Virus record (IMG/VR): IMGVR_UViG_3300049811_000043
Span: 1 to 21,217 of that record
Strand: one strand, 5' to 3'
Source of the DNA: a virus
Length of the DNA: 21,217 bases
The position numbers and the translations under genes are program-made. Positions 6,391-13,359 of this stretch are shown in pieces (position 1 is the first letter of the stretch; the number at the start of each line of letters is the position of its first letter). Under the pieces are notes generated by a model. The model had not been told where the DNA came from, searched no databases, and saw nothing but the letters and a program-made list of their open reading frames with translations.

Positions 6391-7659
6391 ATGTGTGGAA
6401 TTTACGGTTTGTTTTACAAAGCTGCTGGTGGCTTCTTTCCCGGTGATCTGGATACGCTGAAGAACCAGGCCATCGTCACCAGTCTTCGTGGAGATCACTC
6501 CTCTGGCATCGCTGTTCTACGAAACGATGGCTCAAAGCGGCCATGGATCGTCAAGACTATCGGGGACCCTTTCAACATCTTCCACAACCCCGAAGCCATG
6601 AAGGAAATGAAGAAGTTCTTCGAGGGGTCAAAGGCAAGTGCAGGTGCGTTTGGTCACGGTCGGTTAGCAACCCGTGGCGAAATCTCCCACCGCAATGCCC
6701 ACCCGTTCGTTGAAGGGCACATCACCCTTGTTCATAACGGCACCATCAACGCTGGTCTCGACATGAAGCAAGAGTGTGAGGAGGGTAAGCAGGTAGATGT
6801 GGACAGTCATGCCCTCGCCATCGAAATGTCCAAGATTGGGGTACGCGAAGCACTCGCCAAGGTCAATGGTGCTTTTGCTATCATCGCCCACGATCAGAAG
6901 GAAAAGTGTGTCTACTTCGCACGGAACAAGGAACGGCCTCTACACTACTTGGACCACAACACACGCCTGATGGTGATGAGCGAGTTTGGTGCTCTAACTT
7001 ATCTGGGGTGGCGAGAGACCAAGTACCAAGCCAACTCTCTGAGAGCGGATTTGTTTAAGGAGTTCAAAGAGAACATTCTGTACAAGTATGATCTGACCAA
7101 GTTCACCCTTACTGAAGAAGGTCCAATCAAGGAAGTGCGGACTAGTTCCGAGAGTGGTGTCCCTTTTTACCAGAGTCCGAAGGGTGGTACAGTTGCTAGT
7201 AAAGGGGAGATTCTCCTTCTTCTGAAGAAGATCATCCCTCCTGCTCGTAAGAGCAAGGAATACACCTACATCTTCGAGGATGATGAACTGGACGAATACA
7301 TCGGACGATCCTCCAGCCTGTTCGATGTTAATGAGGGCGCACTAGCAACAGCCCCTCGGTTTTACATGGAGCGTGTGAATGGTCGTGCAGCTACGCGTAC
7401 TGTTCGCATGAAGGAAGTGGAGTGGTATGCCACTGTTGGGGATCATCCCAAGACTGTCACAACAATCAACAAGAAGGAACTGTCTTTCGAAGACTGGAAG
7501 GAAAAGCGGGATCAGGGCTGTGTCAGTTGTAGTGGCCCTATCGAAGACAAGGATGCTCACAGGACCATGCTTACCCAAACGGGTAATCTAATCTGCCATG
7601 AGTGCCTTGCAACTGATGGTTTTTCACTCTCAAGTGTTACTACAGGAGTTCTTCAATGA
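6391..7659 (+). CDS. Class II glutamine amidotransferase with C-terminal zinc ribbon (422 aa)
   Basis: It begins Met-Cys-Gly-Ile, the N-terminal-nucleophile start in which Cys2 is exposed after Met removal. Other class II GATase positions are Arg33-Gly34-Asp35 in SLRGDHSSG, GHGRLATRGE (88-97), NAHPF (102-106) and HNGTI (115-119). These hydrolyse glutamine and release ammonia. No synthetase, phosphoribosyltransferase or SIS domain follows. Instead there is a region of about 220 residues ending in a C-x2-C...C-x2-C zinc ribbon (Cys377, Cys380, Cys402, Cys405). ggagg at 6380-6384 precedes ATG 6391 by 6 bases. It probably supplies ammonia or an amide to a neighbouring ligase. The C-terminal part is unlike housekeeping enzymes. 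Confidence 0.9.
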   Translation: MCGIYGLFYKAAGGFFPGDLDTLKNQAIVTSLRGDHSSGIAVLRNDGSKRPWIVKTIGDPFNIFHNPEAMKEMKKFFEGSKASAGAFGHGRLATRGEISHRNAHPFVEGHITLVHNGTINAGLDMKQECEEGKQVDVDSHALAIEMSKIGVREALAKVNGAFAIIAHDQKEKCVYFARNKERPLHYLDHNTRLMVMSEFGALTYLGWRETKYQANSLRADLFKEFKENILYKYDLTKFTLTEEGPIKEVRTSSESGVPFYQSPKGGTVASKGEILLLLKKIIPPARKSKEYTYIFEDDELDEYIGRSSSLFDVNEGALATAPRFYMERVNGRAATRTVRMKEVEWYATVGDHPKTVTTINKKELSFEDWKEKRDQGCVSCSGPIEDKDAHRTMLTQTGNLICHECLATDGFSLSSVTTGVLQ

Positions 7660-8375
7660 AATTTCGAGTTGTTCCGTACAAGCCCGGTTCAAACAGTGCA
7701 AAGCTTCTGGCTACTGCGCTTAAGGAATCTCTTGGATACCATGTGTTCCGTGGTCCAGCGAAGCCAAAGCGCATCAACATCAACTGGGGTTGTGAAGGTG
7801 GGATCAACCCGGCAGAAGCCATCAAGAAGGCACAGAACAAACTGCGTACCTTCGAAGCCCTGAAGGACACTGATGTTCTCATCCCTTGGTTCACCACCAA
7901 CAAGACCGAGGCGGCTGAGTCCGGTAAGGACATTGTGGTGCGTAAGCTCCTCAACAGCCACAGCGGTAAGGGAATTGAGGAGTTCAACAACCAAGATGCG
8001 CCTCTGTATGTGGAGTATGTCAAGAAGATCGCAGAGTTCCGCGTTCATGTGGTCAATGGGGAAGTCATTGATGTACAGGCCAAGCGTAAGCGGAAGCTGA
8101 CTGCCCCGGATCAACCAAAGGCAAACCCACGCATTCGCAATCTGGACAACGGATGGGTGTTTTGCCGTGAAGATGTAGAAGCACCTGCTGCTGTGCTTGA
8201 GCAAGCCAAACTGGCTGTAACTAGCCTTGGCCTAGCTTGGGGTGCAGTAGACATTGTGTGGAACAAGAAGAACCAAGCCGCAGTAGTACTGGAAGTCAAC
8301 ACGGCCCCAGGACTCTGCGAGACTTCAGCCAAGATCTACGCCAACGCTTTCATCAACGCCTACGGACAGCCATGA
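7656..8375 (+). CDS. ATP-grasp domain ligase (239 aa)
   Basis: The ATP-grasp elements appear in order: a phosphate-binding loop region VVRKLLNSHSGKG (94-106), adenine/hinge strand YVEYVKK (118-124), EFRVHVVNGEVIDVQAKR with conserved Arg/Lys (127-144), and the Mg-binding strand GAVDI plus VVLEVNTAPGL (196-200, 210-220; Glu213, Asn215). ATP-grasp ligases activate a carboxylate as an acyl-phosphate and join it to an amine or other nucleophile. The N-terminal pre-grasp part is short, and the motif layout is closer to peptide-tagging or RimK/D-Ala-D-Ala-type ligases than to purine enzymes. Start and stop are both in ATGA overlaps within the module. Confidence 0.9.
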   Translation: MKFRVVPYKPGSNSAKLLATALKESLGYHVFRGPAKPKRININWGCEGGINPAEAIKKAQNKLRTFEALKDTDVLIPWFTTNKTEAAESGKDIVVRKLLNSHSGKGIEEFNNQDAPLYVEYVKKIAEFRVHVVNGEVIDVQAKRKRKLTAPDQPKANPRIRNLDNGWVFCREDVEAPAAVLEQAKLAVTSLGLAWGAVDIVWNKKNQAAVVLEVNTAPGLCETSAKIYANAFINAYGQP

Positions 8376-9088
8376 AACTAGTCGAAAAGTTCCCCAACGC
8401 ATTGTACGCCGAAGTCACGCAGTATGTGAACAACGAAATCGCCTTCCTTCTGAAGGATGGTGACAAGGTTGTTTGCCCACACAAGCCAGTCAAGTGCCGT
8501 GACTTCCTCAACGATACCCTCGTTTGGCACAAGAAGCAGCAAAAAGGAACCATTTACGGGTACTCATACCCAGGCCCCATCGACGAGGATAAGACTCGCC
8601 TCATGGTGACGACACCGGCGTATCCGAGCGAACACCTTCGCATGGAGAACTACGAGGAGTTTTTCCATTGGCTCAACGGTGTGGAGATTGAGCTAGGTGT
8701 AACGCCGAGTGTGCTGACGAAGCTGGATACTCCGAAGCTCTCCTACATGGTGGAGGGGGATCCTGTGTGGCAGTCATCCACTGTTCACCTGAGCTTCTAC
8801 ACCAGTCTGATTCGCTACCTTGGTACGAAGCTGAAGACTAGTCCTCCAAAGAGTCTCGATCAGTTCATTCTGGATGCGCCGAAGGACAGCGTGAATACGC
8901 GGATCGCGCAGTATGGCGTAGTGCGGCTTGGAAAGGCTATCCTGAGCCTGAAGATCACGGAGGTAAGCAACTCCCGTACTGCACCTACATCCATGCACAA
9001 CATCAATGGATTCGTTTCTGCCACCACCCCTGCCCTTGCGGCAAGTTGTGTCTATGGGCAGGAACTACAAACCCTACTGAAGCTCTAG
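8372..9088 (+). CDS. Unknown protein, last gene of the amidoligase module (238 aa)
   Basis: ATG 8372 is in an ATGA overlap with the ATP-grasp gene; the earlier in-frame start at 8237 lies inside that gene and was rejected. It is probably soluble. A motif DKVVCPHKPVKCRDFLND (about 31-48) holds two Cys and one His that might bind metal. Later segments include GVEIELGVTPSVLTKLDTP and YGVVRLGKAILSLKITEV. I recognise no family. Coupling to the ATP-grasp gene suggests a shared pathway, for example binding or modifying the product. It ends 6 bases before the next gene, which carries its own ribosome-binding site and a candidate promoter. Confidence 0.8.
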   Translation: MKLVEKFPNALYAEVTQYVNNEIAFLLKDGDKVVCPHKPVKCRDFLNDTLVWHKKQQKGTIYGYSYPGPIDEDKTRLMVTTPAYPSEHLRMENYEEFFHWLNGVEIELGVTPSVLTKLDTPKLSYMVEGDPVWQSSTVHLSFYTSLIRYLGTKLKTSPPKSLDQFILDAPKDSVNTRIAQYGVVRLGKAILSLKITEVSNSRTAPTSMHNINGFVSATTPALAASCVYGQELQTLLKL

Positions 9089-9094
9089 GAGAAT

Positions 9095-9544
9095 ATGGCC
9101 ACTACTGGCAAAACCATTGACAACTGGGCCACATACATCTATCATACATCAAACACTGCGAGTGTCGACATGGCTACCTACTACACAAAAGAAGCTCAGG
9201 AGAAGATCATCAAAGACGCAACTGCTGCAAAGCTAGCAAAGAAGGAAGGTACTGTGGAACAACTCAAGGCAGAACGGGACGCCCTGAAGTTAAGCCTGGA
9301 CACAACCTCAGCGCTTCTTAAGCGGGCTCGTGAAGAGAACAAGGAACTACAGGGGCTTTTGGCCCAGTACTCCAAGGCAATGCCCCTGCAAGATCTGCGC
9401 GATTACATCGTGCGTAAGTGTAAGGTTCTTGGTGTGGATTCCACGCCAGTCACGAAGATTCAACAACCAGCCGATTGTCTGAACTGGATGAGTGCTCGTG
9501 TGTGGCGTATCGAAAAGGTGGAACAACCCGATGAACTCGCTTAA
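9095..9544 (+). CDS. Coiled-coil protein (149 aa)
   Basis: aggag at 9087-9091 lies just before ATG 9095. Residues about 28-95 form a long charged helix with leucine/alanine heptads (for example TVEQLKAERDALKLSLDTTS and LLKRAREENKELQGLLAQY), so a parallel coiled coil is likely. The C-terminal third has two Cys and two Trp (CKVLGVD...DCLNWMSARVWRIEK). No enzymatic motif. It sits between the amidoligase module and primase and overlaps the primase gene by 14 bases. It may be the first gene of the replication block, possibly a scaffold, but the role is not shown. Confidence 0.75.
   Translation: MATTGKTIDNWATYIYHTSNTASVDMATYYTKEAQEKIIKDATAAKLAKKEGTVEQLKAERDALKLSLDTTSALLKRAREENKELQGLLAQYSKAMPLQDLRDYIVRKCKVLGVDSTPVTKIQQPADCLNWMSARVWRIEKVEQPDELA
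9117..9145 (+). promoter_or_regulatory. Candidate sigma70-type promoter at the start of the replication block
   Basis: TTGACA (9117-9122, perfect -35) and TATCAT (9140-9145, 5 of 6 matches to the -10) are separated by 17 bases, the optimal spacing. The site lies inside the first codons of the coiled-coil gene, so its transcripts would start near 9152 and serve the primase and later genes. The match could be accidental, because it falls within coding sequence. Confidence 0.45.
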
Positions 9545-10268
9545 ACGAAAGACAGCAACTTTCGTAGGTCACGAGGCTTGTCCAAAGTGTCGTGAGAAGG
9601 GGAAGGATGTAGCGGGGGATAACCTTGCCCGCTACAGCGATGGTGCAGCATTCTGCTTTTCTTGTGGTCACATAGAGAAGCGGACTTCTGGATTCGTAAG
9701 TATCCTGCAACCAAAGCCAAACCCCACGGGTATGCCAGAGCTTATCAAAGAGCTGCCTATCCAATCCTACACATACCTAATACAATACCTATACCCAACG
9801 GAGATTGCCAAGTACTTCTGGTGGGCACCTAGCCTCAATCGCCATGTGTTCAAGTATGGTGAGTTCTTGGAGGCACGGACTACCAAGGCAAATGTCTTTC
9901 CGAAGGTGTACAGTCTCGGAGAAAAACCACATGACTGCACCATAGATGTAAAGGGATCTAGCTCTATCCTTGTTCTTGTTGAGGATGTTCTGTCAGCAAT
10001 CGTGGTCGGTAGACACGCAGCGGCTCGGCCTCTGTTTGGCTCAAAGCTCACGGATGCCCAGAAGGATCAGATCTTCAACGACGCAGACCTCTACGACACT
10101 ATCCTTGTTTGGCTAGACAAGGACAAGTATCCAGAGTCCATCGACATACAACGCTATCTAGCCAACTCTGGGTGGGACGCCAGGGTTGTTTCAACACGAA
10201 GTGATCCAAAAGATCTAGACGCTATAGAAATCCAGCGTCTAGTAGAAAGGTATGGTCTTCTAGTATGA
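9531..10268 (+). CDS. DNA primase, zinc finger plus TOPRIM (T7 gp4 N-terminal half-like)
   Basis: The N-terminal zinc-binding domain has C-x2-C (17, 20) and C-x2-C (42, 45) separated by a basic loop, as in T7 gp4 primase. A TOPRIM core follows: hydrophobic strand then Glu151 in LVLVEDVLSA, and Asp196/Asp198 in VWLDKDK. At 245 aa it corresponds to the primase half of gp4 only. The helicase is encoded separately about 1.6 kb downstream. It would make RNA primers for lagging-strand synthesis. ATG 9531 was chosen because the sequence upstream is inside the coiled-coil gene, and an aaaggtgg lies about 10 bases before it. Stop and next start overlap (ATGA at 10265). Confidence 0.85.
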   Translation: MNSLKRKTATFVGHEACPKCREKGKDVAGDNLARYSDGAAFCFSCGHIEKRTSGFVSILQPKPNPTGMPELIKELPIQSYTYLIQYLYPTEIAKYFWWAPSLNRHVFKYGEFLEARTTKANVFPKVYSLGEKPHDCTIDVKGSSSILVLVEDVLSAIVVGRHAAARPLFGSKLTDAQKDQIFNDADLYDTILVWLDKDKYPESIDIQRYLANSGWDARVVSTRSDPKDLDAIEIQRLVERYGLLV

Positions 10269-10831
10269 GAACACTCACAGTGATGGAGCCGGGGGATTTT
10301 CCTAAGGAAATGGAATATCTCCTTGGAGAGCACTTTTTCGGGATGAATGTAGATGTAGTTCTCCCGTTAAAGGGTGTCAACGACGATTACTTCAAAGCAT
10401 TCAATGCTGTCTGGAAGAAGGATATCAAGACACTGGACGAGCTTTGTAAAGCAGGCGTTCTCATGAAAGACAGAATGCCTAACAAGATGGGTACGCAAGT
10501 ACACACCTTTTACCTAATGAAGGGGAAGATAATCCCTGAGAAGCACACTGTCTCCAAGACCCAAAAGGCTTGGTTTGACCTTCGTGAAGCTCTCTGGGGG
10601 TTTTGTAAAGATAACGAGATACCCCCAGAATCACTGGCGGTTGATGTGCTTCAATTGGCATCAAACTGGAACACCACCAGAAAAGCTTCAAAAAGCAAGG
10701 AAAAAAGCTGGGCGGTGGATGATATCCAGAACTTGGTGGCAACCGCACAAGTAGTAACAGGTGTTACGCCAATGAACTTTGGCGTAGCAGAACAGAATCT
10801 ACAAGAACTAGAGGATCCTAACAATGGTTAA
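10265..10831 (+). CDS. Hypothetical replication-block protein (188 aa)
   Basis: Coupled to primase by ATGA at 10265-10268. The N-terminal part (residues 1-60) contains LGEHFFGMNVDVVLPLKG and looks alpha/beta. The central part holds a helix with AVWKKDIKTLDELCKAGV, followed by a Lys-rich region with KASKSKEKSWAVDDIQNLVA. Overall basic stretches would fit nucleic-acid binding, but no defined motif is present. It overlaps the next gene by 8 bases. A replication accessory role is inferred only from lying between primase and helicase. Confidence 0.75.
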   Translation: MRTLTVMEPGDFPKEMEYLLGEHFFGMNVDVVLPLKGVNDDYFKAFNAVWKKDIKTLDELCKAGVLMKDRMPNKMGTQVHTFYLMKGKIIPEKHTVSKTQKAWFDLREALWGFCKDNEIPPESLAVDVLQLASNWNTTRKASKSKEKSWAVDDIQNLVATAQVVTGVTPMNFGVAEQNLQELEDPNNG

Positions 10832-11633
10832 GTACGCGTCAAATGCAGAGCACATCCAACTAGGTAGTCGTATCAAGTTTGCTTCCAACGACAAAGAGAC
10901 TGGTGTCTACACAGTCGTAGGCAGAAACAAAGAAGAAGGCAAGATCTACATCATTGACCTTCAAAAGCCTGAGAGGGGTATTCTGTACATCCCCAACTCC
11001 ACGCTTGTAACTGTGGAGAGTATCAAGGGTGTGTACAAGAAGATCATGTTTACGAGCCTTTCTGCCCTGAATCCTGGGAACTACTTTCAGGTCATGGATG
11101 GTAAGGACTTCAGTGTGTACAAGATTGACAAGCGTACCGCTGCTCCTGCCAAAAATGGACTCTACAGCTATGGTAACGACAACTACACCACCTACTGCGG
11201 TAAGCATTTCAAAGGTGATGTACGAGTCCGAATCCTGGACATGGAGGCCTCTCCGAAGCTATGTCTGTACAGTGAACTACAGCACAGCGATATGTTCATT
11301 GTCCGAGACTCCAAGATTCACGACAACTATCAAGTGTTCCGTGTCAAACGGACGCATTGGCAGATCGAATCCAACTCGTACAAGTGCTTCTCTGTAAAGC
11401 TCAACCTAACTACTCACGAGCCCGAGGACAGCAAGGAATACTTGTTTGAGCCGGATACGGTTATCCAACTCCTGCCATACACTTCACCAGCCAAGACCAC
11501 CAAGACCTACCCTGTTGCCACTACCTACTACAACACATCAGAAGCGGATCGTGAGGTAGAGGACATTGTGTGCAAGCTCATGCCCAACAAGAAGGTTCCA
11601 AAGATCGAAGAGGGAGCCTCTTGTGCCTGCTAA
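10824..11633 (+). CDS. Hypothetical protein, strand-rich (269 aa)
   Basis: ATG 10824 has agagga about 9 bases upstream and overlaps the preceding gene by 8 bases. The sequence alternates hydrophobic and polar residues with many Gly/Tyr/Thr turns (for example ETGVYTVVGRNKEEGKIYII and GRGILYIPNSTL-type segments), which suggests mostly beta structure, possibly repeated small barrel units of about 80 residues (near residues 12-75, 75-135, 145-210). It ends in a short Cys-containing tail (GASCAC). I do not recognise it. Proteins like this between replication genes are often DNA-associated, but no evidence shows that here. Confidence 0.75.
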   Translation: MVKYASNAEHIQLGSRIKFASNDKETGVYTVVGRNKEEGKIYIIDLQKPERGILYIPNSTLVTVESIKGVYKKIMFTSLSALNPGNYFQVMDGKDFSVYKIDKRTAAPAKNGLYSYGNDNYTTYCGKHFKGDVRVRILDMEASPKLCLYSELQHSDMFIVRDSKIHDNYQVFRVKRTHWQIESNSYKCFSVKLNLTTHEPEDSKEYLFEPDTVIQLLPYTSPAKTTKTYPVATTYYNTSEADREVEDIVCKLMPNKKVPKIEEGASCAC

Positions 11634-11805
11634 CAGGATTATCTCTCCTGAACAGATGGCGGAGGATGTTGACAAGCTTGTGCAAGATATCGCCGAAAGC
11701 AGTAATATGTCAGCAGAAGACTCCAAAAAGCTACAGAAGTTGGCCTACTTGTGGCTAGGGTATGGGGAAGGATTATCATCCCCATCCCCTAAAGGCGGGG
11801 CTTGA
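11623..11805 (+). CDS. Small helical protein with GTG start (60 aa)
   Basis: The frame runs back to 11566, but GTG 11623 has agggag 7 bases upstream and gives an N-terminus (Met-Pro-Ala-Asn-Arg-Ile-Ile) that precedes an acidic helix (SPEQMAEDVDKLVQDIAESS). A second helix with a Trp follows (DSKKLQKLAYLWLGYGEG). The stop TGA overlaps the -35 box of the helicase promoter. It appears to be the last gene of the preceding transcription unit. Function unknown. Confidence 0.6.
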   Translation: MPANRIISPEQMAEDVDKLVQDIAESSNMSAEDSKKLQKLAYLWLGYGEGLSSPSPKGGA

Positions 11806-11829
11806 CAAATAGAAATTTTGTGGTACACT
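11802..11829 (+). promoter_or_regulatory. Strong sigma70-type promoter upstream of the helicase gene
   Basis: TTGACA (11802-11807, perfect) and TACACT (11824-11829) are separated by 16 bases, with an extended -10 TG two bases before the -10 (TGG-TACACT). It lies in the only sizeable intergenic gap before the helicase, whose ATG is at 11914. A transcript would begin near 11836. It resembles the polymerase promoter at 13914-13941, which has the same 16-base spacer and an extended -10. Confidence 0.75.
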
Positions 11830-11857
11830 TCTTTACAAGGGGTGAGGTATAGGTATA

Positions 11858-11909
11858 TAAAAGAAAAGAAAGAAAAAAAGAACCAAAAAAAAGAAAAAAA
11901 AGAAAAGGA
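11858..11909 (+). repeat. A-rich purine tract in the helicase 5' leader
   Basis: Two stretches of about 25 bases, made only of A and G with long A runs (11858-11882 and 11885-11909), are separated by CC. The second ends in aagga, which is the likely ribosome-binding site 4 bases before ATG 11914. The tract would be unstructured in RNA and may boost translation. As DNA it is easily melted and of polypurine type, so a replication-start role is also possible. The surrounding 300 bases are AT-rich compared with the rest of the window. Confidence 0.6.
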
Positions 11910-11913
11910 TAGT

Positions 11914-13125
11914 ATGTATGAACTAAGCATTATAAAAGCTTTTTTAGAAAAGGATGTATATACCAAATACAGATCTTACATAAACAAAAAGGAAACAACA
12001 AAAGAACTTGGTATTGTTTATGATGCTTTAGATAATTGGTATCAAAACAATACTGATAGTCCTACCCTTGTTGACATAGCTAATACTGTTGCTATGTCTA
12101 CCACAGACAAGTACTACAATCATGTCTTTGACACACTCTCTAAAATCTCTGTGTCAGAGTCAGCAGTCGTTTTACTCGAAAAGTTCAAGGAGAAACGCCT
12201 CCTTGAGGAAATGTCTGTACTCGCGTACGAAGCATCCGAAGGTATGCGAACTGTTACAGATGTTATGGCGATAGCAGAACAACTTAAGAATCCACAAGCT
12301 ATTGCCAATTTCGAGTATGTCGAAGACGACTTGGAGGCCATTTTGAACAACACGGTGAAGGAACCAGGCCTACGATGGCGCTTACAGTTCTTGAATCGCT
12401 CTCTCGGCAGTCTGAGGCCCGGAGACTTTGGTTTTATCTTTGCCAGGCCCGAGACAGGCAAAACAACCTTTCTGGCGTCGGAGATCACCTACATGGCCGA
12501 ACAGGCCAATCACAGAGCTATGGGCCCTGTGGTGTGGTTAAACAACGAGGAGCAAGGGAGGAAGGTTAAGCTACGCATGTATCAGGGTGCTCTTGGGGCC
12601 AACCTCAATCACCTGCTCACTGATCCAAAAGCCTCACAAACTGCTTACCTTAACAAGGTCGGTGACAAACTGAGGTTGCTCGATTCTGCTACGATCCACA
12701 GAAGCCAAGTAGAGGCACTCTGTGAGAAAGAGAAACCCTCGCTGATAGTCTTCGATCAGATTGACAAGGTGAAGGGTTTTAAGGCCGATAGAGAGGATCT
12801 GGTGATGGGGGCCATCTATGTGTGGTCCCGAGAGATTGCGAAGCACTACTGCCCTGTAATAGGCGTTTGTCAGGCTGATGGTACGGCAGAGAACGAGCGG
12901 TGGTTGTACATGACTCATGTGGCTAACGCCAAGACCGCTAAACAAGCAGAAGCAGACTTCATCCTTGGTATTGGTAAGTCCAACGATCCGGGCTTTGAGT
13001 TTATCCGGTTCCTTAACATTTCCAAGAACAAGCTCGCAGGAGATCCAGACACAGAAGCAGCCCTACGACACGGTAGAACAGAAATCAAGATTCGGCCAGA
13101 TGTTGCCCGCTACGAAGATTTGTAA
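11914..13125 (+). CDS. Replicative DNA helicase, DnaB/T7 gp4 helicase-like (403 aa)
   Basis: RecA-type motor motifs: Walker A ARPETGKT (177-184; the first Gly is replaced by Ala, as in some phage helicases), acidic E-E after a strand (VVWLNNEEQ), Walker B LIVFDQID (277-284), and a C-terminal motif with Gln320 (VCQADG). An N-terminal helical region (1-140) may bind primase or mediate oligomerisation. The protein unwinds duplex DNA ahead of the polymerase. ATG 11914 was chosen because the 5' extension is the purine leader downstream of a promoter. The first 70 codons are AT-rich and the rest is normal for the window. Primase lies upstream as a separate gene. Confidence 0.85.
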   Translation: MYELSIIKAFLEKDVYTKYRSYINKKETTKELGIVYDALDNWYQNNTDSPTLVDIANTVAMSTTDKYYNHVFDTLSKISVSESAVVLLEKFKEKRLLEEMSVLAYEASEGMRTVTDVMAIAEQLKNPQAIANFEYVEDDLEAILNNTVKEPGLRWRLQFLNRSLGSLRPGDFGFIFARPETGKTTFLASEITYMAEQANHRAMGPVVWLNNEEQGRKVKLRMYQGALGANLNHLLTDPKASQTAYLNKVGDKLRLLDSATIHRSQVEALCEKEKPSLIVFDQIDKVKGFKADREDLVMGAIYVWSREIAKHYCPVIGVCQADGTAENERWLYMTHVANAKTAKQAEADFILGIGKSNDPGFEFIRFLNISKNKLAGDPDTEAALRHGRTEIKIRPDVARYEDL

Positions 13126-13136
13126 CCAGAGGACCT

Positions 13137-13301
13137 ATGACCACAGAACAAAAGGTCTATAAGCGAGCTGTAGACAACCTAAACATACTACTCAACAAGA
13201 TGAAGCCAATGTTGGCTGACGAAGACATTCAGGAGCTGGAATGGAACATCTTTATTCTCAAGTCGCAGATCATGTACGGAGAACCACTTAGGGCTCACTG
13301 A
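13137..13301 (+). CDS. Small helical protein (54 aa)
   Basis: ATG 13137 follows agagga (13128-13132), and the frame ends at TGA 13299-13301. The product is charged and helical (for example KRAVDNLNILLNKMKPMLAD and EDIQELEWNIFILKSQIMY). It lies 11 bases downstream of the helicase stop, so it is probably in the same transcript. No family recognised. It might be a small helicase or loader partner, but this is speculation from position. Confidence 0.6.
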   Translation: MTTEQKVYKRAVDNLNILLNKMKPMLADEDIQELEWNIFILKSQIMYGEPLRAH

Positions 13302-13302
13302 C

Positions 13303-13359
13303 ATGAAAATCATTGTGCTTGTCGAAGAACTCGACGACGCCCTCGCGGAGCAGAAGTGA
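13303..13359 (+). CDS. Possible 18-aa leader ORF coupled to the next gene
   Basis: ATG 13303 opens 18 codons (MKIIVLVEELDDALAEQK) ending at TGA 13357-13359. That stop overlaps the GTG start of the following gene as GTGA. No good Shine-Dalgarno precedes the ATG. It fills an otherwise empty 55-base gap and may act only to couple translation. Real expression is uncertain. Confidence 0.35.
   Translation: MKIIVLVEELDDALAEQK

Noticed and set aside
7640-8204. Long minus-strand ORFs opposite the ATP-grasp gene
   Set aside because: Shadows of a conserved + strand enzyme; compositions are unlike proteins of this genome and no minus-strand gene has start signals.
11764-11800. CCCC/GGGG hairpins just before the helicase promoter as a terminator
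   Set aside because: Stems of only four to five base pairs with competing pairings and no T run after them.
11745-11966. Minus-strand ORF rich in Phe/Ser opposite the purine leader
   Set aside because: It is the complement of the A-rich tract and overlaps the promoter and helicase start; the low-complexity Phe/Ser product and lack of a ribosome-binding site make it a shadow.
12070-12100. TTGACA in the helicase gene as a promoter
   Set aside because: The best -10 at this spacing matches only three of six bases.
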